This document shows, one piece after another, positions 31,550-41,538 of a stretch of 64,000 nt of DNA. The notes under the pieces are model-generated. The model was not told where the DNA came from and ran no database searches. It was given only the letters and a program-made list of their open reading frames with translations. The stretch is from Strongylocentrotus droebachiensis (taxonomy: Eukaryota; Echinodermata; Echinoidea; Camarodonta; Strongylocentrotidae): the NCBI GenBank assembly GCA_035222895.1, contig JAVYIG010002384.1, positions 188,373 to 252,372 of the forward strand. Direction: 5' to 3'. The position numbers and the translations under genes were made by a program. How positions within the stretch are numbered: position 1 is the stretch's first letter; each line of letters starts with the position of its first letter.

Positions 31550-33325
31550 AAGAATGCTTCACATAATAAAGCTCCGAGAATGAAACAGATAATTGCTTGC
31601 TGTACAAGAATATTATCGGGCGCATGCGCTCTCTATCCATGTGCGGGAGATCTGGGAATACCGACTTTTAAAGGGGGAGCCCAGCCTAAACATCGAATTA
31701 ATTTCAACAAATGTGAAAAAAGGGAATAGTAACTGCAGTAGGAGAATTTAATAGGGAGAAGATTCATGAAGAATAAAATATACTAACTCATTTATTTTAT
31801 AGATCCCTACGAAATTGGTCCTACCTTGGCCAGCTTCTGATTAATGGACAATTTGTGTCCTTTTCATTATTATAAGGCAAATTGCAAGATAAATTTTGGG
31901 GGGCATTTTGTTTAGTATATTGGTCAGTACATTTCTGTACTTGTACTTATCAATAAAACCTCACGATGATTTGATTTAATAACTTTTTAATACATTGTAT
32001 GTTTTATACAAATAGATGTTATGATTCCTCGAGCTATGCCTGTCAAAGGAAGTTACTCAACTGGGGAAAGGGGCAAAAAACAAACAAAAGATTCTTTAAT
32101 AGCCATGTTTTTAGGCGCATGCGCTCTTTATCTATGTGCAGAAGTCTGGGAATAACCACTTTTAAAGGTGTAGCTCAGCCTAACATCGAATTAATAAAAT
32201 TATTTTGAAAAAAACGGTTACTGAAGAATGAATATTTAGAGAGAAGATTCATGAAGAATAAAATATACTAACTCATTTATTTTATAGATCCCTTCAAAAT
32301 TTGTCATATCTTGGCAAATTTTTAATTTATTGTTAATAGCCGATGTTAAGTTGTGTACTTTTCATGATTATAGCAAATTGGAAGAGTAATTTCTTGTTTG
32401 GATTTTATTTAGTATAGTGGTCAGTACAATACTGAACTTATCAACAATATCCTCACGATGATTTGATTTAATAACTCTTGAATACACAGTATGTTTTACA
32501 CAAATAGATGTTATGATTCCTCGAGCTATGCATGTCAAACGAATTTACTCAGTCTGTGGAAGCGGGCAAAAAACCAACGACAAAAAATGTTTACAATATA
32601 TCTGCGCTCTTTACCCATGTGCGGGGGATCTGGGAATAACCACTTTTAAAGGTGTAGCCCAGCATAACATCGAATTAATTTTAAGAATGTAAAAGATAAA
32701 CGAAATAGTAACTGAAGTAGGATAATTTAGAGAAAAGATTCATGAAGAATAAAATATACTAGCTCATTTATTTTATAGATCCCTACGAAATTTGTCATAT
32801 CTTGGCCAGCTTTTAATTCATTGTTAATGGCCGATGTTTATGTCATTTTCATTATTCAGATTCAGATTCAGATTGATTTTATTGGTCCATTTGGAAATTC
32901 AGTTGTTGGCATTACATGAAGCACATGAACAATATACAATAGAAATATTATACACAAATACATAATACACAGTAGCAAATGTACAATGACATATTCATAT
33001 GGAAACACGGATATAAATCGATTAATATTATTAAATTATATAGGAAATTGCAAGAGTAATTCCTTTTTTATTTTGTTTAGTATAGTGGTCTGTACATTTC
33101 TGTACTTGTTGTATTTATCAACAAGATCCTGACGATGATTTGATTTAATAATTTTGTAATACATTGTATGTGTTACCCGAATAAATTGTATGATTCCCCG
33201 AGCTATTCATGTCATACAAAGTTACTCAGTCTGTGGGAAGCGGGCAAACATACTAATGTCTCTATTATCCATGTTCTCAGGCGCATGCACTTTTTATACA
33301 CGTGCGGGAGATTTAGAAATACCCA
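31550..33325 (+). repeat. Tandem array of ~495-bp units, about four copies
   Basis: The landmark GGCGCATGCGCTC (or a variant) occurs at about 31619, 32115, 32600 and 33279. Each is followed by GGGAATAACCACTTTTAAAG-like sequence and later by ATTTATTTTATAGATCCC. The last interval is longer because a LINE 3' fragment (32856-33045) is inserted. No conserved open frame. Confidence 0.8.
32856..33045 (-). mobile_element. LINE 3' end with (CTGAAT)n tail inserted in the array
   Basis: ATTCAGATTCAGATTCAGAT followed by TTTTATTGGTCCATTTGG is a minus-strand LINE 3' terminus. It accounts for the extra ~185 bases in the third array interval. Confidence 0.65.
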
Positions 33326-34110
33326 CTTTTAAAGGCATCGTTTAACAATGTTAAAACTGAGATGCACGGCCATGTCTATGATATGGTGTAATAATGAAGC
33401 CCTACACAAATTGCGCTTCAACATGATCAAGAAGTGCCTCAAAAAAGTAAAAATCTTTGAGTGACCGTTTTTACCATATACGTTTCCCCCGATAGACTGT
33501 AGTGTTATAAAACCGTTAGGAAAACGCACAATTTGGTTTCGATTTCCAATCATAAATATCTTGATAACTAGACAGGCGATCGGCTTGTAAAAGTCATGGG
33601 GCTCCTGAATGACCCAAATGTTTATAATTATCATTGCAGCATGCGCTAAAACCTTGCAGTACTTACCAATACTTATTTGCTAGATGATCAACCCCGAGGA
33701 TTATCCCGAAGAAGACTGCAGTGAAATGGTTTAATTTGCAAATAGTTTTGGGTCGACTGTTAATTTGAGTGGATCATTGCATACACTTACCTCATTTACC
33801 TATTTTGTATAGTATGAGTTAGACAATTTAGAAATATATTTAGAAAATTGCTATATTAGGATTTAAAGACATTCATTTTTGACATATTGTATATTGTCAT
33901 GATTATAGTGTCTACTTTATTCTTCTTTATATTTTACTTTATTTTGAAAATAATCTTCTATTATGTTTCTTCTTTTCTCTTGATAATATAGATATCTGGG
34001 ATGTAATGTAATAATAAATCCTGGGCCCATGATGTGTTGCAAAAGAAAATCATGATAATAAGGATCATAATGAAACCACGGCTACTACCTTCTACTGGCA
34101 TTGCTGACTA
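33326..34110. other. Unassigned interval
   Basis: A 101-codon minus-strand frame (33329-33634) is open but shows no signal peptide, domain or splice support. Nothing else is recognised. Confidence 0.35.
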
Positions 34111-34215
34111 TTGAATTGAATTGGATTGATAAGGTTTATTGAAAAAATTCAAAGTCAAAAGCTGATACACCTTGAATTCACAAACAAAACTGCAACATAA
34201 TATAAAAGCAATTGG
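34110..34215 (-). mobile_element. LINE 3' end fragment
   Basis: GAATTGAATTGGATTGATAA followed by GGTTTATTGAAAAAATTC, the same type of minus-strand terminus as at 38776. Confidence 0.5.
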
Positions 34216-34784
34216 CACCTGGTCCGTGTAAAATAAGAAAATATGCTAATGATGCTGATAAAAATAATAATATAATCGTTATTATTATTATTATTATTAT
34301 AATACCTTCCCGCACATAATATATGTACATTCTTCACTCCCTGAGGAGAATTCCAGCCATGCGCCATTTTACCCTTGGATCCAAAGTCATCTCCACGTAT
34401 TCAATTAGTATAATGATTATGTTACTTTGCTCTAGAAGTCGATTCTATGCATTGAATGCCCTGAAAAATTATCAAAATGAGTCGAATATTGTACGCAATA
34501 TGTCAATTCCACCGATGACTGTATAATATTTAATACGCTGCATGTTCGTGTATGTGCAAGTGTGAGTTTGATTTTTTTTTTAAATTAATAAACCGTAACA
34601 CTCCATGCCAACAAGCAAAATGTACACAAATGAAGAAAAGACACACACGCCTATCGGCACACAGATCATTTTACATGTTCCAATGGAAAAGTCTATCAGA
34701 CATTTTATGATCTGACTGCGATCAAATTTTGACTCAACTTTCAGGCATATGAACAATTAATGATCTCGAGATTATGCTTGAGGA

Positions 34785-34970
34785 GGCACGATAGCTCAGT
34801 TGGTAGAGCAGTGGTCTCGTATTCCGGCGACCCGGGTTCGAAACCTTTGATAAGGCATTAATCCTCATTACCAGGTCCCTCGGAGAGGACCTAAAGCAGT
34901 CGGTCCTCTGGTTGCGTACTAACAAGCATTTATGCTCTCTTAGCAGTCAGGTAAAATAACAACCACACAC
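34785..34970 (+). mobile_element. tRNA-derived SINE (family also at 30430)
   Basis: GGCACGATAGCTCAGTTGGT (A box) and CGGGTTCGAAACC (B box), then GATAAGGCATTAATCC, GGTCCCTCGGAGAGGACC and AGCAGTCAGGTAAAATAA. Confidence 0.85.
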
Positions 34971-35018
34971 TCTAAGTTGCTACATGCTGCACCAATTTGA
35001 AATCTCGAAATACTTTAA

Positions 35019-35378
35019 AGGTAAAGACCGGTCATGCGATTGCATTGTGAAAGAAACGTTGTGGAATCGATCAGAAAAGGTTGATCATCTAGCATCTAGC
35101 ATCTGCAAGGTTCTGGAATCATCAAAATGATAAGAAATTTGGCCCATTCTTCGTAAAGTTGCAAGCACTATACACAGAAAGATGTATATGGGACTACCCT
35201 ATATCTCTCACAGTCAAATATATATAATAATTTACCAAATATATCAATTAGTAGGCGGTTTCCCGGCAAATTTTGTATCATCATGAATTAGTCAAAACAT
35301 ATTCTTTCACATGATTGGTAATGAGAGCTTCCATTTCATTTTTTGAAATTGGGGCGTTTCCAATACTGGTCTTTACCT
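35019..35378. mobile_element. 360-bp MITE, TTAA target duplication
   Basis: TTAA on both sides; ends AGGTAAAGACCGGTCATGCG and AGGTAAAGACCAGTATTGGA (complement). The left ~120 bases also occur at 51407-51530 in the paralogous block, where the rest is missing. Confidence 0.75.
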
Positions 35379-35379
35379 T

Positions 35380-36800
35380 TAACCGTCTTTGTGGTACTCT
35401 CACTTCAAGTCGTATACACTAAAGACTTTCGTGCGACCATCTCCAATGTGAAGCAAATTTGGCTATTACTTCGACCAGTAGGCTTACAATGCACGAATAA
35501 TGTGATTAGTTGGATTAGCATTGATAAAAATCTCAACCAGGATGATTATTTTTGCATAAATTCCTATTAATGCAATCGTGACTTTCTCTCACCAATCTAA
35601 TGGCAGTCAGATCCGCCAATTCTCAGTGAGCTTAACACTGGCCAGAATCGTTCTGTAAATGGAAATCTACCTGGCAGAAATCTACTATATATATTCTTAC
35701 CTTTTCGAAGAACGCCAAGTAAAGGCAAACCCGTCTCGTAGGTAGGATATGTACTCGAATCCGTGATACAGTATCACTTAACCTTGAATGCTTTAACAAT
35801 CCTTCCCTTTGGCGTATCGTCTGTACATACAAATGCTTCAACACACCTCGAAATGGTAAGTACACAAGCAACCCTCGATGCAAACCATATTCCGTTGGTC
35901 TGGTATTAAAAAAAATATGCGTATTGCACACGTCACTCCATCACGTGACTCTTCTATTGTTCGAGAGTGCCTGACAAAAGCGGTCATGTATATTTCATAT
36001 CATCATCCATCTATGCAGCAGATGCCTTAGATGTACACGTTTTGTTTCCGTATGAAATATTTGTACAGTGCGTTTAAAAAAAAAGTGTATATAACTATGG
36101 TAGCTTCTAATCAAAGAAAGTATAACCTTTGTGACCTTGAATCATGTATTGTATTGTATTTATTAAACTTCATTGATGTACATCAATATTCTGTTTATAA
36201 ACATAATTATAATCACTTTACAATGTAATGTAACAATCAATATTCTGTTTGGGAACATATTCATCATAATTATAAGTCAATTTACAATGTAATGTAACAT
36301 ATCAATATTCTGTAAACATATATACCGTTTAAATCGATTTACAATGCAGTGTTTATAGCAAAACAAAAGGAAAATCATGTATCATGGTTTTGGGTTACTA
36401 AAATCCTGTCTAATGATGCCATATTCATAATTGGGCTGCCACGGATGAATGAGCAGCAGGCTTATCAAAAATATTATGAATATGATATCATTTAGCAGAG
36501 AATAAGTTATTCTTCATCATGAAATAGATTTTAATGTCATATTGGTTATGAACGTTTAATTAAGAGCTATTAAAGTTGTGTAGACTTTTATTTTGATACG
36601 CATTGTATTATTATAATTAATACACTATTAAGCAAGGGCACTACAGAGTAATCCAGTATTGAGTCTATACAATTAGGTAATTGCCGACGTTCCCATTTTC
36701 CAATTGAAGCTCTTAACAAAATAGATTATGACATGTATTCTCTAATGGCTACCCCTCATCGATATCTCAACAACTTGATGGTATCAGTTTAGCTTTCTTT
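35380..36800. other. Start of duplicated block I; LINE-like 3' end near 36140
   Basis: From about 35975 the sequence is colinear with 52250 onward. 36140-36360 has an (ATTGT)n tail and repeated ACATCAATATTCTGTTT units that are absent from block II. No gene. Confidence 0.5.
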
Positions 36801-36803
36801 CCT

Positions 36804-36807
<4 letters not shown>

Positions 36808-36844
<37 letters not shown>

Positions 36845-37680
36845 ACTCTCTCTTTCTGTCTCACTGTTTATCTATATCTCTCTCATTCCATCTTCACTTT
36901 TCCCTTTTCTGTCGCTTTTTCCACCTTCCCTTCTTCCTCCATTCTCATTCAATTTTCATGTCAATTTTTCTCTTCCGTTACTCAACATTTATTTCAGTCA
37001 TCATTTTGGTATCCACACATGGTTGAACACCCTAACGACAAAAGCTGATCTCCACAGGGATCCATCGCCCCTATAATTATTCTATGATCGTTGTTCTCTT
37101 GTTTATTGTGTACTCTATCTCTGCCGTCTCTCTCTCTCTATCTCTCTCTATCTATCTCTCTGTCTCTCTCTCTCAATCTATCTCTCTGTCTCTGTCTCTC
37201 TCTCTCTCTGTCTCTATTTATCTCTCTGTCTCTCTATCTATCTCTCTCTCTCTCTCTCTCTACCGTCTCTCTCTCTCTATATATATCTCTCTCTGTCTCT
37301 CTCTATCTATCTCTCTGTCTCTCTCTCTATCTCTCTCTCTCTCTTTGTTCCTCTCTCTCCCTCTCTTCATCTATCTATAATTCTTTCTCCCTCCACTCCC
37401 CCTCTCTCTGTTCCTCTCTCTCTCTCTATCCCCCTCTCTTCATCTATCTATAATCCTTTCTCCCTCCCTCTCTCTCGACTCGCTCTGCCCCCCTCTGTCT
37501 GTCTCTCTCTCCCCCACCCCCCCCCCCCTCTCTCCATCTATCTCTTTCTTTCTCCTTCCCCTCTCGACTCGCTCTCTCTCTCTCCCTCAATATGTCTTTA
37601 TCTTTCTCTCTCTTTCTCTCTGTCTCACTCTCCTTATCTATATCCATCAATCTCTCTCTCTCTCTCCCTCCCCCTCTCAA
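36808..37680. repeat. CT-rich tracts of duplicated block I
   Basis: CT runs at 36808-36870 and, with TATC and GTCTC variants, at 37125-37680. Block II has the same at 52812-52870 and 53130-53640. Long open frames here are Ser/Leu low complexity. Confidence 0.85.
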
Positions 37681-37821
37681 TTCGTGCTGTCGCTCTCACT
37701 CTCTGGTAGTCCAGAATCTGCATGGTCCTTTATAAATTCCCTACACACCTGATTCAAGCCGTCGAAGATGGCGTTATCAACAAACTCATAATTATGCTCA
37801 CCAGCCCAGCCTGAGGTCACG
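37677..37821 (-). CDS. Possible terminal exon of an unrecognised gene
   Basis: The minus strand has a pyrimidine-rich CTCTCCCTACTTCCTTGCTACCAG acceptor region (shown in parts: CTCTCCCTACTTCC, then TTGCTACCAG). A 48-codon open end follows: SGWAGEHNYEFVDNAIFDG, CREFIKDHADSGLP and SESDSTN, then a stop. Block II (53641-53790) has the same with a 2-base length change that breaks the frame. A third relative lies on the plus strand at about 49565-49690. Acidic composition; no domain recognised. Upstream exons were not found. Confidence 0.3.
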
Positions 37822-37959
37822 CCATCATCGGCTGGTAGCAAGGAAGTAGGGAGAGGTGGCGTTGGTGTGGTGGAGATCAAAATTAAATAGACCAAATTCT
37901 GGACTAACTCTCTGGTCGATGGATCAAAGTTTGTCAGCAAAAGATTAGCTTTGGCTGCT

Positions 37960-38775
37960 GTGCATCAGAAAGGAACAATGATATTACTACTACTACTACG
38001 ACTATTATACCACTAATGATAACAATAATAAGAAGAATTTAAGGGGAAACAAAATTAAATGCAGTGAAATGCTTTTTGAATACGAAGATAAGGCATTTTA
38101 GTTTCTCATCTTTGCTAACTCAAGACGTGTTTTATTCAGCTAAATTCGTAACATTCAAACTTTCACAAGTCTACTTCTCTTATTTATCTGCTTTCCTCTT
38201 GAGGAGTTTGCTATTAAGGTTGGATATTTCTTTAGAATGAAAAATATCTGTCTTTGAAATATAATACATTACATTGAAGACCATCTGTTCTTTGAATATA
38301 TAACATTATCACAACGAAGAATATCTGATTTTGGAATACTATAAGAAATTACGATGACGATTGAGATGATCAGTTATTATTATCGTTTTCATTATACAAC
38401 AAAGGAGCATACAATAATATGGGACATCAAAAACATAAACAACTATCAGAGAAATGAGTTTCTGCCCATTCGAACTGTACCCCAAAATAGGTTACATTGT
38501 AATGTACGTTATAATTGCTATCAGATTTGCCCCAACATTATTTGCCGTGATTAATGCAATGCACAAGCAGGTAGATTATCAACACAATTATATTTTATAT
38601 GAATTACCGTTTGTCCTTTTCTGAACATCTAATCTAATTTGAAGTATTGTATAAATACATACTTTACAATAATGTACATTGTTTCTATTTATCTTTCAAC
38701 AGATTTTGTTCCATATTTGTAATAATGATTATGCCTATATTGTATCGCCTGTGACTCGAGAACACCATCGTTCCT
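37960..38775. repeat. TAC array and shared repeat body, block I
   Basis: TAC triplets (37985-38010), then sequence colinear with 53935-54980 and partly with 2500-2650 and 4124-4370. Contains the empty site near 38531 for the SINE at 54499. Confidence 0.7.
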
Positions 38776-39659
38776 TTCAATTCAATTCAATTCAATTCAA
38801 GGTTTATTAAAAACATGAGTCGCAGCGCAATGGCTGATTTGCTCATGTGTACAATTAAAAGACTCATTGCATATTTCAAACATAAAATACAGTTACAATT
38901 GATTTGGCAGTATTTAAATATTGTTTGGGCAGCAAAGATAAGAAAACAGAATATAACATGAAGTCAGAATAACGGAGAGGAGAAACATGAGGAAAAGAAC
39001 TAACAGAGAAAGTTGTAAAAATGCATGTACATCAACAAATTTGAATTGCATAAATGTATTTTTTAAAGTCATTAAAACAATATACGAATATGAAAAATAG
39101 AAAAGAACATATTCTTTTCATAACATTGTTGACGTTTGATATTGCATGTATTTGTACTATTGCTTAGAAAAAAGGATTTAAAAAAACAATTATGGCACTC
39201 TAACATTTCTTTTCCTTCAGATATGAAGTGGCTATTAAAGGGAAAGGGAACAGAATTGTGTTATTTGGGTTTGTTATTATCTTATGGAGAGTAAAAATCA
39301 GGAAACTTCAACATCTGTGAAAAGAGTATAATACAAAATATATATTAATTCATCAATTTTGATTAATTGGGCTTGGCTTTATTGAGAAGATCGACAAAGT
39401 AAGGTATGGGGCTATTTCGGAAACGATTATGGCGTAAGGAGATGGTTATGTTTTTCCGAAGAGGAAACCAGGAACTTCATGTTGGGTGTTTAGCTGAGGA
39501 TGTAGCGAAATCCAGACAAAGCTTTACCCTTCTGGATTCAAGCGTTGAAAAATCACATATTTGGCAAGCATTGGTATAATTTGTGTAACGTGGACCCAAC
39601 ATGATTCTACATTCTCTTTTTTGAACTTGCTCCAAGCTTCCTATTTGTTTCTGTGTAAG
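38776..39659 (-). mobile_element. CR1-like LINE 3' portion (block I)
   Basis: Tail of TTGAA repeats at 38778-38803 (plus-strand CAATTCAATTCAATTC), 3' UTR, and on the minus strand the reverse-transcriptase end TQKQIGSLEQVQKRE, then RYTNYTNACQICDFSTLESR. The copy in block II extends further 5' (to about 59672). Here it is fused directly to the 3' end of YqaJ copy B by a deletion of about 1.3 kb relative to block II. The site near 39590 is empty for the hAT-like element of block II. Confidence 0.8.
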
Positions 39660-39679
39660 GCCGCCATTAAAAACAATAT

Positions 39680-41538
39680 TTAGGAGTTACCACTCGAACC
39701 TCTCGGAAGAGTTTGACCGACAGGATCTCTGGCCATCTGGTTTTGGAGCTTCCTGTGTACGAGCTCAGGAACGATGTACCTCCAGAAGAATTGCTCCGCT
39801 TGGATAGCATCGAAATTCCACTTCCGGTGACGTGGTCTAATTCTTTGAATGAAGCTCTCACCGTAATGATTATAGACGAAGAAATCGCACCAAGGAAGTC
39901 CAGTCACTGCTAGTTGGGTTTGGACCTGATAATAGTATTCATGTTGTGTGTTTAGTACAATGTCACCACGTGCAGATTGTGTAAGGTATCTAGTATTATG
40001 AGGTGCTAGATTCTTAGCAGGCTTTACGTGACATTTGATTTCTAAAATGCCACATCTATCATCTTTTCTTTTGCAAGCCTTGCAACCAGACTTACAACTT
40101 ACAAGGCCATCTGGGGATGCACCGATGAAAGTCTTCACTGGGTGGAAAAAGATTCCGCATTCTTTAACCTCAATCTCTCCGTGGCCCTTGTTTTTCATAA
40201 TCTGTAAGTATTTCTTTCTTGCAACTGGCTCCATCTTTCGACCCCACACGAGGTTTGGTAGATTTGGGTTTAGAACAGTATACCCCATTATTTTGTTCAC
40301 AAGTACGTTTGAATTACGTCTTGATCCTTTCAATGAGGCCACCTCCTTAAAGCGCGAAGCGCTGAGGCAACCGATTCGATGTTTAAACCACAAATGATTA
40401 TCACTCTGGCCTCTCGTTTTTGCTTCGATTGTGTCGATATCTTCTTGATCGTATCTTGGTAACGAAAAATCTTCAGTAGATTTACATCGGCTCGCTCTGT
40501 CACTCAGACTGTCAGGTAGTACTTCATTCGAAGTACCCTCAGAGGCCTCCTGAGACTCTGCTGTGCCTGTGCTTCTGGGACGAGCTGAGGGCTGTACTGA
40601 ACTGTCTGTGTCTGATCTATTGTTTGGCACACACTCAAACGTTGAGCACGCCGCAGCTGAAGAAACAGATCGGTGGTAACTTGTTGAAGAGGTCGGATTG
40701 CTATTAAGAATGCTTTGGGCACTACGCCCTTGTACTAGTTCTGGGACTACATGTGTGAGGAAGAAATCCTTGACATTTTCTGCATATATCTGCCATTGCA
40801 AAGTATCCGTATCACTCATCCTTACTCTCTGTAGGAAAGTACCACCTTTAGTAAAGCTAAGGAAATCACACCAGGGTCGTCCAGTCACAGCCAGCAGTGT
40901 CTGGATTTGGGTGTAGAAAGCATGGTTCGTCTTGAGCTCGTCCTTACCACTTCTAGCTTTAACAAGGTATTCAGTGTTATGATGTGTTGGTTTCTTCCAA
41001 CCTTTTACTTTGGGACAATTGATTTGAAGAAGACCGTCGCCACATTTCTTGCAGCTCACCTGCGCACTTGGCGAAGCCCCGATGCAAACCATTTCTGGAT
41101 GAATGTATAAACCACATTCACTGACATCAAGAGGAGTATGGCATCGGCGTTTGTGTTCTTCGGTGTACATTTCCTTTGCTATACGTATCATCTCCTTGTC
41201 AGTCGCATCATTACGAGGATTGGTAGGCTTCTTCTTGTAATTCATAACATCATTGACGAGTTCCCTCGTTGCTCCATCGCACCGTAAAGGATTCCCTTGG
41301 ACAGCCTGGTTTTTCCTCGTAGCTACAGCTTTGAAATTCTCTGCCTCGATACATCCAGTGCGAAACTCGATCCATTTCGGATTGTCTTCTTTTCCTCTCG
41401 TTTCTCTCTCGATCACGATGATGTCATTCTGCGTATATTTCGGAAGACGAAAGGCTTTTGGCGTAGAACATGTCCTTGCTATTTCTTTCAAGCTTTTCGG
41501 TAGGGTTTGCACAGTGTTTGGGTTAATTTGTTCCAGTG
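39680..41538 (-). CDS. YqaJ copy B exon 2: dead plus active nuclease domains
   Basis: 618 codons and a stop after acceptor CATCCAG. The duplicated unit is visible at the start of each domain: STPKAFRLPKYTQNDI with WIEFRTGCIEAENFKAVA, and KSTEDFSLPRYDQEDI with WFKHRIGCLSASRFKEVA. The linker between domains is Ser/Thr-rich. Domain 2 carries a cysteine cluster (CKSGCKACKRKDDRC) just before LEIKC. Confidence 0.85.

Noticed and set aside
33329-33634. 101-codon minus-strand frame as a gene
   Set aside because: No start context, domain, splice signal or paralogue; kept only as an unassigned interval.
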